Below are positions 12,307 through 24,620 of a stretch of 46,670 bases of DNA, one piece after another. Made by a program: the position numbers and the translations under genes. Numbering within the stretch: the first letter of the stretch is position 1; each line of letters starts with the position of its first letter. Below the pieces are notes generated by a model. It was not told the origin of the DNA, ran no database searches, and saw only the letters and a list, made by a program, of their open reading frames with translations. Source of the stretch: Plakobranchus ocellatus (Eukaryota > Mollusca > Gastropoda > Plakobranchidae); contig BLXT01004211.1 in NCBI GenBank assembly GCA_019648995.1, positions 89,574-136,243 of the forward strand. The letters are read 5' to 3'.

Positions 12307-15300
12307 CTGATAACAAAAACTTTGGTAAATGTGATGAAGTGGGGTGACAAAAGCTTCTGCTAAATTCATGATAATGAATATTTTTTTTACATAAGCAATC
12401 TATTGATAAAACGTTCCTATGTCCTTTATCTTAATCATTATCCAATAGAAGATGTTCCAAAGTCTACATATTCAAGACATTTAATTTTTCACCCAAGGTG
12501 ATTAAGAGCGAGGGAAAGAGGGAAGGAGGGAAAAAGAATGAGGGATGCACATAAAGAAAGGAAGAGTGGAAAGAAAAAGGGAAACTGGAAAAAGGAGATA
12601 GAGAGAGACAAGAGTGAAAGAAGAGAGGCAAAGTGAGGAAGAGCAATAAATTTGAACTTAGGAGGACTGGTACAAAACAAATCTTCTCTCTTTAAATAGA
12701 AAAATTTGTGCAGATAATCATAAACCAATCTAACGACACTAACTACATAGTAATTAAAGTGAAAGAGAACTATTTCATTCTCACTGACATAAAAGTAGAA
12801 ATAAAATTATTTCATATATGTTTCTTTAAATAAAGATTTGTACGCAACATAAAATGTGAAGTCAAATGACCTTCCAGGTTGTATTGCTCATTATTTTGAC
12901 ACAGATCTTACCTTCTGTGAGTACTCCGGTTGTTATTGATATGACCTCTGCCATTACAGCCAACAGTAGGGCACCTAAACATTCCCAAAAAGCAAAAATG
13001 CATTTGAGCTTTCTTAGTTTGTTTTCTTTGTTTTTTAATTTACTGAGCTACCTACTGAGCCACCGATACATTGCGATATATATCATGGCTAATCAAAAGT
13101 CACTATCATTTGATGTTTGTATTTTTAAAAGCATGCAGGAGCTGGAAATGAATTGAAATGTTAATTATAACCCAGAAATAGGTTCCCTAATTTTTTTTTT
13201 TTTTATCTTCCAAAAGTGAAAAGAGTCATTTGAGCTTTCCAAATTAAAAATTCAGCTGAAAAATAATTACTGTGATAGTCATAAGGTATTGAAAAAATGG
13301 AGTTATTGCTTTTTTAAAAAAGTTACAATACATACATGAAAAAATCCACCAAAATGGGGTCTTCTGTATGATTTCATCTTGCCAGTGATCTATCTATTTG
13401 CATAACATAATATGGCGTTATTTTTAAAATATGCGTCATTAAATTTAAAAGTGTGGTATGGTATTCATCAATTTCTCACCTGTCAACTAACTTTAACTTT
13501 CTTACATTTACTACATAATCAACAATCTAGCTTTTAATCATGTAGTGTTACCATTAAAATTGTCATGAAGGATGATCAGCTAAAAGCATAGAAAACATAT
13601 TCAAATTGGTGACCCTTAAAACTCAATACAAAATCAGGAAAACAAGTGAAAGCCTTAAAATTAAAAGGATTTATATCTTTTGGGGGCAAACGCTTTATCA
13701 GATTTCTTTCTGGGTATCAATAAGTGAAATTAGTAATTTTTTAAATTTTCCTTTAACGTGCTGCAGATAGTTAAAGAGCCAAGGGGTGCAGTAGGCTTCT
13801 TGTAATGTTCACTTCATTAATTTTAAGTGGTTGAAGGACTTCTCTTTTGTAATGACCCTATTTTAGGTAAGTTTTTTTTTTGTTTTTGTTTTTGCTGCAC
13901 CTAGTGCTAATAATGAGTGGGTGCCCTGCAAATACACTATTACAGGTGACAAAAAGGATTCAGAACAATGCATTTTTTCGACCTTCATTTGTTTATCTTA
14001 TTTAGTTGTATGAGTTCCCGAGTGAAATATTTGGAATACTTATACCTAAAAAAAATGTTAAATTTGTTACCATAATTTTCTAACAACTGGTCACAAAACA
14101 AATAGAGTAACACTATGACGCAGAGGTCAGGCAGTATCTTGGTTAAAAAGTTGAGAATTATTAAGGTGGAAGCTTATTACTATGCTTAAATACAGATCTT
14201 CCTGTATTTAATGATAAAAAAATAAAATGTATTGATAGCCAAATTTCCATCAACATAATCATTTTATAAGTCGCTCTAACTTATTTCTTAGTAATTTGAC
14301 AATATCACTTTTACATCTAATATATTATATAAAAGTGTATAACATTAATTTCAATGAATGACAGCAAAACTAACCTTTTAGCTTTATATATTTTTTTTAT
14401 TTTACATTCATGTTCACATTCAACAGAAATTTAAAGGACAGAAAGACTTGCTTCAAAATGTACATGTAATTAAACTTAAAATGGTGAAAATTCGTAGAGC
14501 GAAGTGGCTTCATTAAGTTGAGGACTTTAATCAATATATCAATTAAAAAGATGAAAACTGAATAGATTAATAAACCACAAATTTTGATGAATAAAATGCA
14601 AAGCAGGCTTAACAGTTTGTAAAATATTCATGAAATGACGAGAAAACAAAAGAAAAAAAACGGTAACACTTAATTTTGCAATCAATAGGAACTGTTGTTC
14701 ATGATGATTTACTGTTTGTTTACAAACATCTAAAATCTTTCAAAATAATATAAAAAAAAATTTTTTTAATTTAAAAAAATAAAAAAAAAACATACAGCAA
14801 AGATGCTTTTTTTCTTTAATGGGTACCATTTATTTTAAAACTAAATGCAATGCATATTATTTGTAGAAAAACAAACTAGTTACTTTTTTTTTCCTCTACT
14901 CTATATTAACTTATATTGAATTTGCTTTCTCACATTATGTGTCCAGTGAGAAGCTCACAAGCAATATAAAATTCCCTATAAGAAATTAAAGAGAATATCC
15001 TGCAATGAATGTGACTAGAGCACTTGACGATTATTAATGTGGAAGCCATATTTACTTATCAGAAGCCATAAACATTGGATGTAGAGTGCATAATCAAGTA
15101 AAATGTTAAAAGTTTTCAATCAATATCCATTAATACACTTTCTTTTATTTTTACAGATTTTAGGAAAAAAATGGGGAATCAATTTGAGAGTTACTTTGTC
15201 AATCAACATAAACATCAGTTTGTGATGCACAGACAAAATATATATAATATATAACCATGCAAAATACGATCTGAAGTTTTGAAACAATGTCCAAACAGTA

Positions 15301-15739
15301 TAGTCTCTTCTCAAACAAAATTTCAAATCGAATTTAGAGACTTTTGAAAGACTGATTGATTGGATATTTTTACATGCACAGTTCACAAAAGTTACAATAG
15401 CGGTCAAATGCATCACAAATAGCTCATAAACATCATATAATCAACAACAACACTTTACATATTTTAAAAAAAAAATGCTTTGAGTGGAATGCTTGCAAAG
15501 TACTATGACCATATCCATGTAATAATATAAAATTTTGATAACAGAAGAAAATGAGTGGGTAATTAAAGCAAACCGCTAATTCAATACGGTAGTTTTTCAA
15601 ACCCTCACCTACTAATAAACATGATCTCAAGGCCATGTTTTCAAAGCACCTGTACATTGGATATAAATATACTCGACATGGTTCACTGTAGTAAGATTAG
15701 AAAACTTTTGATAGGATTTGTCTAGATTAACAATACAAC
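12307..15739 (-). other. Intron sequence, unassigned
   Basis: AT-rich, including a GA-rich patch (12500-12640 on the plus strand) and many A/T homopolymers. I searched both strands for a CPTPGC-type exon and found none. Confidence 0.5.
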
Positions 15740-17210
15740 TTGATAGTACCCTATACCAAATTATCTTGAAAACACAAGGTAAACTGGTAATTATCTTTCC
15801 CATGGGCGTTTTCAGCTTGAAAAGCAATTTAAATAAGTGAATTACACATAGCTTTAGCTGCAAAAAAAAAAAAAAAATTTGAATAAATGATTTTGTGGTA
15901 TAAATTAGCCCTATTTGAACTGGTGCCTGGGGCCATTTTCAGAGGGTTAGATTAAAGATATGTGTGTCAAAATCAAGACATTTACTCTGCTTACAAAAAA
16001 AAAAATGAACATGAAATCTCACATGAAAATTATTATTTTAGCTACAAAAAGCTGGTTAAGGTACTTAAGAATTCAATATTTGAGAAGGTAGCAATAGATT
16101 GACCTCTTTGAATAACTGTTTACCTTATGTCTTCTTTCTGGACAGAAAAAAAAAGGAGCCAAAAAATAAGATAAGCCAACTGTGGCTAACATGTAAACAT
16201 GCCTCATTTCTCATGCAAGTTTTATTTTTCATAAGTTTTCAAAACAAGTTATTGTGGAATAACATTAAGCATAAAAAAGGTCAAAATCTCTAAGTAAGAC
16301 ATACTTTTGTGGGCTTTTCAGTTGCTGATTTTGACTAAATTGAGATAAACTTTGAAGAATATTTAACAAAGAATGCAGATCTATTTTTAGAACAGGTAAA
16401 ACTGAGGCAAAGCATGAATGAAGACATTATGTAAAGCCTGTGGTACTGGTTGATTCTACACATGTACCCCAAACCAAATTGTCATGCTGACATGGGTTGT
16501 TTTTACCCAGAGCTTTTTCAGCTTGAAAAACCCATTTAATTTGGTGCATTATACATAGCTATAGCTTAATAAACAAAAAAGTTATGAATTTTTTAAATAT
16601 TCAATTTTGTGAGTAAAATATGCCTCATTATGACCTGCGCTTGGGACCATTTTTCAAGGGGCATTATTTATAAATTATGTGTATGAGAATCAATAAATTT
16701 ACTCAATATACAGCCAAGTCAACAAATATAGTGCTCAATTTTTTTTGTGTGACACTGACAGTTAAAGTTTTGTTAATATTGATGTATAAATAAGCCTTGA
16801 AAGATAAATTTTACGTTTTTTAACACAATCTATAATTTTTGGGATTTGCTATCATTTTTAAAAAATCATATAAAATCAAACCATCAATGTAAATTGATAA
16901 TAATACTTAAAATAGACCAATGGTGGCTAGAATAACTATACATAATATGTCATAATGCAGGTTTATTTATTTTACAAATTAGTCACCAAAACAAACTTTT
17001 ATGGAATGACACCTAATATGTAAAACTTGGCCAAATTGTTCAATGCTACACTTTGAAAAGTAACACAGTTGACCTTGATAAGATTCTCAATCTAGATCTA
17101 GATCTCTAAACTGCACTTATTTCTGTGGGCCTTTCATCTCCTGATATTGATAAATCTTGAAGAAATAACTGGTTTTGAATAGAAATATGTGGAGAATTTT
17201 ACATTTAGAT
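15740..17210. repeat. Two diverged tandem units (about 15740-16430 and 16455-17210)
   Basis: Shared blocks in order include TTTTCAGCTTGAAAA, ATACATAGCTATAGCT / ACACATAGCTTTAGCT, GG(G/C)CCATTTT, ATGTGT..(A/G)AATCAA, TGTGGGC.TTTCA and AATCTTGAAGAA / AACTTTGAAGAA. The unit is about 700 bp. No frame or TIR was seen. The units differ from units C and D. Confidence 0.55.
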
Positions 17211-17360
17211 TGAGATTTACAGTCCAGAATTATTGGACATTAATTCTTACATTATGTGAGAATGGTATTGAACAGAGAGTGTAATTCTTTTTTTTTAGCA
17301 CATTTCTACACGTCACTATCATTTGCCATAGCTGATGACGTCATATCAGGCTTCCTGTAG

Positions 17361-17891
17361 CATCAGTCCATGATCAGCAAACATCATTTCTAGGAGATCT
17401 TTTTTAACGGCCTTATGTAAGCACGCCAAAAGAGCTAGCTAGTGCTTTAATGTTTTCCTATTCCGTAGGTCAGACATGTTACTTTCATCGCACAAAATTT
17501 GGACAGTTTTGGTTGATTATTTCAATATCTTATTGACCAAATTGGTTTATTAATTAGAAAAAATTAATATGAAATGACCTCAAAACCTTTCAATATGGGT
17601 ATCAAATTAAAGCCCATTTATTTCCGAGTCCATTGGTGCTATTTTTAGAATGATGACATACACAGCGAGCCTACGCATGACTAAGAAAAGAGAGTGTGTT
17701 TGCGAAATTGACCTGTGCAACCTGCAAAAAATGCAAGTTATACCTTCTTTTACAGCCTTTTCAGTGATAATCCCATAAAATACACCTATTCATGATTCAT
17801 ATGCTTGAAAAAAAGAAAAGATAAGCTTTTTAACATATAAGTCCAGAGGTAATTGCATGAAGCTACAGGGTTGAATGTTGCAGTTGAAAAG
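17361..17891. repeat. Tandem unit C (5' part, split by the TIR element)
   Basis: It pairs with 19976-20700 as described there. The unit continues after the transposon at 19934-19975, where sequence such as GAAAAGTATCG...ATCAGCAG matches GAAAAGTATTG...ATCAGTG in unit D. Confidence 0.6.
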
Positions 17892-18567
17892 CAGACCTGC
17901 CAACCCCAAATTGTTCTCACAGGAATATTCACCTCTACTCACAGGAATTTAGAAAGTCTCACAGGAATATGCCAGTATACAATTAAATGCGCATGGATAA
18001 ACCATATTACACTTTAATTATATACTCGACCATAGACATTCCATAACATTTAAGTATAATATCAGAGGCTAATTGATGCATTTTCGACTCTAAAAGATGC
18101 AAAAAAGTATCTCCCTACTCACTGCCATTAGTCCCAATAATATCACCATTTATCAAGCCTTAAAGACCTGTAGGCTTAGGGCCTGGATGATGAATTTTTT
18201 TAAAGATGCACTGCAGTGTACAAAACTCAAATATTCTTTATTCAATAAAGGGTTACATGAAAAAAAAAAAAAAAAGAAAATCTATGTGAGACAGGTCTAC
18301 AGAATCTCAGTAAGGCTTAAAATTGTGACCCATTAATTATATAATAAATAAAAGAAAACATGGATTTTTTTTTTGTGCTCTATTTGAAATTACAGAGATC
18401 CCTGCAAGTCATGGCGGCCTACAAAGTATTCATGTCTGTGTAGGCTAAAGCCTTGACTAAAGCCTAAATTAGATCTCTAGGACCATTATCAAATTTTGAT
18501 TGCACATCAAGAAACAAAATTAAGAGTGTAGCGAAATTAGAAATGTCCTGGATCTTGATATTGCCTA

Positions 18568-18744
18568 GATCGAGAGAGAGTGAGAGAGAGAAAGAAAAAA
18601 AAGAGAGAAAGAGTGAGAATTACTGAGAGACACACACAGAGTGATAAAAGAGAAACGGAGAGAAAGAGAGAGAAGAGAAAGAGTGAGAATTACTGAGAGA
18701 TACTCACAGAGTGATAAAAGAGAAACAGAGAAAGAGAGAAATAA
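18568..18744. repeat. GA-rich minisatellite, 70-bp unit
   Basis: GAGTGAGAAT recurs at 18611 and 18681, a 70-bp period, with the surrounding GA-rich unit (TACTGAGAGA...CACAGAGTGATAAAAG) almost identical in both copies. The array runs into the N gap. Confidence 0.85.
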
Positions 18745-19375
18745 NNNNNNNNNNNNNNNNNNNNNNNNNNNNNNNNNNNNNNNNNNNNNNNNNNNNNNNN
18801 NNNNNNNNNNNNNNNNNNNNNNNNNNNNNNNNNNNNNNNNNNNNNNNNNNNNNNNNNNNNNNNNNNNNNNNNNNNNNNNNNNNNNNNNNNNNNNNNNNNN
18901 NNNNNNNNNNNNNNNNNNNNNNNNNNNNNNNNNNNNNNNNNNNNNNNNNNNNNNNNNNNNNNNNNNNNNNNNNNNNNNNNNNNNNNNNNNNNNNNNNNNN
19001 NNNNNNNNNNNNNNNNNNNNNNNNNNNNNNNNNNNNNNNNNNNNNNNNNNNNNNNNNNNNNNNNNNNNNNNNNNNNNNNNNNNNNNNNNNNNNNNNNNNN
19101 NNNNNNNNNNNNNNNNNNNNNNNNNNNNNNNNNNNNNNNNNNNNNNNNNNNNNNNNNNNNNNNNNNNNNNNNNNNNNNNNNNNNNNNNNNNNNNNNNNNN
19201 NNNNNNNNNNNNNNNNNNNNNNNNNNNNNNNNNNNNNNNNNNNNNNNNNNNNNNNNNNNNNNNNNNNNNNNNNNNNNNNNNNNNNNNNNNNNNNNNNNNN
19301 NNNNNNNNNNNNNNNNNNNNNNNNNNNNNNNNNNNNNNNNNNNNNNNNNNNNNNNNNNNNNNNNNNNNNNNNNNN
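18745..19375. other. Assembly gap (631 Ns)
   Basis: A run of Ns begins at the edge of a GA-rich 70-bp tandem array inside the TIR element. The array probably caused the assembly break, so the true length is unknown. Confidence 0.99.
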
Positions 19376-19975
19376 GATCTAGATGCTTTATTTAATCCAA
19401 CGACACTTTGCAAGCCTGGTATAAGATCAAAGAAACTACGCCGGTCTACTTCAAGGGCAAGTTCAAAAAAAAAAAAAAAAGAGGATCAACTTTCCATCGA
19501 TACCACATTTTTGTATTATTGAATGGAAAGAAAATCGCACAAAATGAAACAAAAGCACAAGCCTATAGTTAAACAGCCAAAGTGTAAAATTTTCCCCATT
19601 GGCGGGATGAATTACGCCTAAACATAATGCCAGCATGTCTGCATGTAGCCCGTGACATATCAAGAACACAGAAGCTGCTCGGGCTCTTTATGCAGTGTTG
19701 AATAAACGTTGTGGACTGCAAATTGGATACTTGGGTGATGTCGATAGTAATTTAAAAATGTTCAAAAGAGTAGACGTCAGTAGATATCGCATGGATCTAA
19801 CGGATAAAAAGAGATAATTTTTTCCCGTCCATCGGGACAACTGAGCGGGATTTTAGCGGGGCAGCCCGGAAAACGGAATTTATGGGCGTTCACCGGGATT
19901 TTTCCCGGCGAAAACGGAAAGTTGGCAGGTCTGGAAAAGTATCGAAATACGATTTATCAGCAGCAGAGAGCACAA

Positions 19976-20700
19976 AGGCTGGTTTCGGGTACCTATTTCT
20001 ATGAGATCAGTTTTTAAAAGCTTGGGCAGGTTCACCATTGGAGATATTCCTTTAATATTTTTTTTTGCATTTTGCAAGCCAGAAATGTTACTTTTATTGG
20101 ACTAAATTTGAACATTTTACGTCCATTCTTTCAAAATCGATATCAACACAGACATTTTCTAGACGATAATTTTTTAAAAGCTTGGGGCTACTGCATTAAC
20201 ATTTTGGTTGTGTTTTGTAATGTTCATTTCATTGGACATAATCTGGTCAGTGTAGTTGCATCATTTCAACATTGGACGAAATTTGGTCAGTTTATGTGCA
20301 TCATTTCAACATATCTCCAAAATCCAGAAAAATTCATATAAAACCACCACAAATCATGAACTCACAATATGGTATCAAAATGAAGCTCATTCGTTTCTGC
20401 ATCAGTTTATGCTGTTTTTTAGAATGATCATGCACAGAGTGCCTACACAAGGTAGAGAAAAAGAGGAAGTTCACGAAATTGACCCGCATGGTGCACAAAA
20501 GGTGGGGTTCACTAAATTATAGTGTTTTCAGTGATAATACTGTTAAGTATGTATATTCATGCTCTACAAGTTAAGCTTGTAAACATTCCAGTTTTGTAAT
20601 GATTGCATAAACGTGATTAAAATGGTAGCAGAAATTAGAAAAGTATTGCAGAGCTGCTTATCAGTGATGGAGAGCACTAACAAAGATTGATTTGAGATAC
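19976..20700. repeat. Tandem unit D, paralogous to unit C (17361-17891 plus 19934-19975)
   Basis: Blocks in order match unit C: (a) 'gaaatgttacttt...', (b) 'tatggtatcaaa...aagc', (c) 'agaatgat...cacag.g.gcctac', (d) 'cgaaattgacc', (e) 'ttttcagtgataat' and (f) 'gaaaagta...atcag'. Divergence is substantial. A 40-base internal direct repeat (ttggac..aat.tggtcagt, 20230-20320) lies within. No coding content was recognised. Confidence 0.65.
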
Positions 20701-20719
20701 TTAATCTTAGAAATCCATC

Positions 20720-22025
20720 TCATTTTTCTTTTGTTTTTTTTATTAAATTGTACACATAATCTTTGACATTGTGCCAAGATCTTGATCTTAGACATGGTTC
20801 AGCAGCAACTGCCTTCATGGCTTGAGCTTTCTTCGGCACCATGCCTGTCACAATGCAGTCAGAGAGATGTCTTTTTACAGCATTAATTTCATCTTCTGAC
20901 CAGGGCTGTCTTTTCATCTTTTTGCGCATTTTAGGTTTGTCCTCAACGTTCTGTTTTTTCTGAGTCTGTTGATTAAAAACAGTCTTTGATGTACTTTGAA
21001 TCTCAGTGATGTAGTCAAACCAGTTACCACTGAAGAGGCTATCAAACCTTTTGGCTTGTTCCACGAGCTCTTCATCCCCTATCTTTATCGCTTCTGCCCT
21101 AAGAACAGAGGCGCATTTTTTTATGGAGTGGCCAAGTCTCAGAGCTAGACTACTTTTTCGGAAGTGGTGGTTTTCTTCATTGAATTCCGCCAGCTCTCTT
21201 ACACTTTGAATTATAAGATCCAAATTTTCTGGGTGAAGGGCCTGGGTTAGGGTTGAGACTTTCATGTCTGTTTTTAGCCTGACTACTTTTAGAAGCCGCC
21301 CAAGTTCTCTAATTCTAGTACTGATGTAGCTTGCAGTGTAGCATTCAGTAGCACAGAATTTTCTTTCCCCGAATTTCACAATCAAACTGTCATTAAGGAT
21401 GATTCGGGTGACATCATCCTTCTGCATTCTAGCCACAACATGGCTAAAAAATCCCTCTGACACATTTGAGGGAAGGGGCATTAGCATTGATCCCTGCCTT
21501 ACAGCCTCACCTTTTCTCCCTCTTGCATTGGCAGTGCCTTTTCGTTGTGAACATGTTTTATAATGAACATACAATAAAGATTTTCCATATAATCCTTTGC
21601 AAAATGAGCAAACGACACAATCTTCAGCAGATTTATTTTTTGTCCTATACCTTGGGATAAGCTGACCAGAGCCAGATTTTAACACTTTATAATTGTGTTT
21701 AAAGTCTCCTTGGTTAAGTAACTCTGCCCAAGCTTTCCTTCTCTCATACGAGCCTTTAGCCATAGCCATGACTCTCTTTACAGGGCTTTCTTTCTTATGG
21801 ACGCGTTGTAAATGTGTGCTCATTTTATTTACATTTTTAAAGCAAAACATGCATGAATGTTTCTTATCCCAAACATTTTTTAAGCTACCCCTTTTGACTA
21901 CACTAACTTTAGGCAGTTCTTCAGCAGGCTCTGGGATGGCGAAAATTTCACAGCCTTCACTGGATCTTGAACTTGAGCCCTCCAGAAGGTTTTCTTCGAC
22001 TTTTACAGTGTTCGGCTCTACTGCT
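20720..22025 (-). CDS. Candidate terminal exon: crypton-like zinc module plus C-terminal helical domain
   Basis: About 434 codons from acceptor tatttttctttttAG/A to a stop at 20720-20722. Numbering from AVEPN, an acidic lead with a VKVEE SUMO-type site is followed by CxxC...H...H (C58, C61, H71, H76) and CxxC...H...C (C139, C142, H154, C158). Then come a block near 185-330 containing LIVKFGERKF and SLALRLGHSIKKCA, and a C-terminal helical domain starting RQPWSEDEINAVKRHLS and ending at KTKEK. This order matches proteins I recall from fish and invertebrates that carry a crypton/tyrosine-recombinase-like domain between the last two blocks. Here that domain is absent: the block is joined to the C-terminal domain by a short linker. 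The frame is intact despite neighbouring relics, suggesting selection. It may be a host-captured exon or a young element ORF. Confidence 0.7.
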
Positions 22026-22835
22026 CTAAAAAGAAAATAAATAAAAGATTTGTTGTGGGGTACATACAAATAACAGACATTGCGGCCCTCCATAATCTTG
22101 TAAAATACTGATATCAAGCAGTAAGCTAATCTACAATTTTTCCAGGTTTTTCACAAGCAAAAAGAAAGAAAAAGTGGAAGACAACAAAATACACCAAGGC
22201 TTCAATATAAGTGATCAAATGCAGTAATCAATCCTACCGTATATGAGAATAGGACAAAAGGCTCACTCTGAACATAAATTAGTGATTCAATTCATCAGCT
22301 ATCTTGTGGTGACCAAAAAATCTTAATCAGACTCATTGAGCTAACAGATGCAGACAGCATGTTATTCTTTTATGGTTGGAGGAGAAACATAATATATGCC
22401 AGTGCACAGAACAGAAAAACAGCTACAGAACACATCCTATAACTTAACATCCCCGCCTCAAAAGACAAGAAGATTCCTTCAGTTCAATTTTTCCCCTTTT
22501 CTGTTTTAACTGACTGAAGAAAGTATCAAGAAATGCCAATATCAGTGATTTCCCTACAAAGGAAAAATACTCTAGTACAAATATTTTATAATTTCTACCT
22601 GAAGACTGCATACAAAAGATGAATTCTAACAAGTAAAATAAATGTTCTTGAGTTTCTTGCTTTTTCAAGGATTCTGTGGCCAAAAACTTTTCAAGAGGTT
22701 CTGTGAAACCGCAAAGCAATCAAATAGTTATTCTATACTTCAAGTGGGTGCCTAAGCGTTTTAGGCAGTGACAGCACCACATACTTTCAATTTACTGTAA
22801 ATATCACAAAGATAAAAAGTAATAAGACTACATAC
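22026..22835 (-). other. Intron before the long zinc-module terminal exon
   Basis: An 810-base AT-rich intron that ends in a good pyrimidine tract plus TTTTTAG. No other feature was recognised. Confidence 0.5.
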
Positions 22836-22892
22836 TTTTTATTGTTCGATTCCTTATCTTCAGCTCCATTGTTTTCACATAAATGTGCATTG
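22836..22892 (-). CDS. Candidate cassette exon (NAHLCENNGAEDKESNNK)
   Basis: A 57-base exon with acceptor tattttctctTAG and donor AAAAA/GTATGT, phase 2 at both ends. It leads in frame into the terminal exon at 22025 (AA+A = Lys, then AVEPN). The peptide is short and acidic, with no domain recognised. Confidence 0.5.
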
Positions 22893-23311
22893 CTAAGAGA
22901 AAATAAGAGAGAAAAAACAGTATTGTGACAATTTAAATACTGAGCATGTAATTCAATTATACAATAATTAAAACCATTATACTATTTTTGTGTACGACTG
23001 AATAATACCATAATTAGTGAATTTTTTTAAACAATAGCAATTTTGTTCAATACTGTAAATTCCCTAATACGAGTACCTATACAATTATTTTTTCACGATA
23101 TTTTCACATCTGCATGCACCATATTCAGGCCTGCACACTTATCAAAATAAAGGTATTATCGATCACTCAATAAATGTAATTTTAGTTTAGATGGACTGTC
23201 TGATGTGACTGCAAGCTGTGGAGACCAGAAAGACCTAAAGAGTGTTTGTATCCAGCTTTACTTGTGACTTGTTAATGTTCTGAGTCTGTAATTAATGTGA
23301 AGGATGAGATA

Positions 23312-23408
23312 AGAGTGCAGGGTGGAAATTTGAGCAACAATTGTAATCTTTGCACCAATGTCTACCCTGCACTCATTAATTTTGACAAAAGTATCCACCC
23401 TGCACTCT
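23312..23408. repeat. 15-bp perfect inverted repeat with a third partial copy
   Basis: AGAGTGCAGGGTGGA (23312-23326) pairs perfectly with 23394-23408. A third related word, TACCCTGCACTCA, lies at 23363-23375 in the same orientation as the right arm. It could form a 67-base-loop hairpin, or be the core of a small decayed element. Confidence 0.6.
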
Positions 23409-24019
23409 CATTCAGGATTTTATTGTACTCAGTGCAAAAAAAAAAAACCCTAAAAATGAGCAATGGGTGTTAGAATAATGTGCTATTAGTAGTAGCCCCG
23501 TGGGCTTTACAATTTGGTGTCCAAGCAGAGGGACGTAAAAATATTTTTTGATGGCTAACCAAAGCTTGCAAACTTCGTTATTCAATGACAAAAAATGTAA
23601 CTACTTAGAAATATAAATGAACTTTCAGAAAAATTTTTTTCTTTACCATAAACGCGTTACTTGTGGTTCTTTTTTTTTTTTTTTTTAGACTTTCATGTAA
23701 AATAGAAAATAAGCGACAAGCCAAAAAAAGAATGAGAAACGAAACAGAAAATTGAGGGGACTGGGGGACCCTTGCATACCTATTCAAAGGAAGAATAAAG
23801 TTTGTTGAAACAAATAATTTGTAAATCAGGAAGGAAATTTTCAGCTGTTTGCCACAAACAGTTTATTTATAGTGATTTTTTTTTCTATCATATAACTTAA
23901 CGTTAGTGAATAAGCCAATGAAATTAAAAAATTAAGAGAAAACGAACATAAAATTGTGAAAACAAAGATCTCATCCAAACAGTTAAAGAGATATGCGGCA
24001 CCATTTTGTTCCTACTCTT

Positions 24020-24620
24020 CCAACGGAGTAGTAAAACCGTGCTGATCATTTAGGTCTACATAAAATATTACTGTATTGTAGGTCAAAACGGGATGCGGAA
24101 TTTGAATTATTTCTTGTTTTGGCTGCCTTTGGATGCCTATCGCCATCTTTGGATCTGAATTTGTTGACATCACATTCACCTGTCTCTTGTAAGTCCACTG
24201 TGCAAAGATCATAGCACTTTTCTGCTTCATTCACCAGATTTCTCCTTGCAAAAGGCCAGCCAATTCTGTTGGGTCTCACAGTCCTGCAGCTGTGAGTTTT
24301 GTTAAAATCTAAGACAAGTTGGGGTGAAGAAGTGGTTTTCCCAAGATGATTTTGAAGCATATTAACTTGGTAACTGCATCTTGCTTGCCGCAATGAACTT
24401 GAAAATTGAGCAGGGAGCCAGTGTTTGCCTCTGCGCAACACCAAATATTGAAGCCTCAAGATGCAGGTTTTTTGGGGTTTTTTTTTTTTTGTATTGCTTC
24501 AAGTCTACTATTCTCCCTGAGTAGGCTCCCATAGCTTTGTCAACAGAGAGATTTTTTGGGGAGCTTGTACATGGTTAAGCAGGTATTACAGACATGATCC
24601 AGCAGAACTCAGATCTTATA
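24020..24620 (-). pseudogene. piggyBac-like transposase relic
   Basis: Three family-like blocks occur on the minus strand in the expected order: NLSVDKAMGAYSGRI near 24510-24555, KTHSCRTVRPNRIGWPFA near 24250-24300, and STNSDP followed by YVDLNDQHG near 24035-24170. They correspond to the S-x-D-E-x-M, C-G-T-(V/I)-R-x-N-R-K-G and M-G-G-V-D-x-x-D-Q regions of piggyBac transposases. Stops and frameshifts separate them, and much of the protein is missing, so it is not functional. It sits inside an intron of the cassette. Confidence 0.75.

Larger units (their letters stand above)
17892..19933. mobile_element. TIR DNA transposon, copy 2 (non-autonomous as seen; contains the gap)
   Basis: Ends are CAGACCTGCCAAC (17892-17904) and its exact reverse complement (19921-19933). 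GAAAAG flanks both sides (17886-17891 and 19934-19939) as a 6-bp target-site duplication. The paralogous unit D carries a single uninterrupted GAAAAG at 20638-20643, an effective empty site. The first about 450 and last about 530 bases match copy 1 at 7900-11109. The centre holds a GA-rich 70-bp minisatellite and the N run. The superfamily is not assigned; the 6-bp duplication excludes TA, TTAA and 8-bp families if it is exact. Confidence 0.85.

Noticed and set aside
18565..19522. Long open frames on both strands across 18565-19522
   Set aside because: They exist only because Ns do not create stops; flanks are GA/CT simple repeat.
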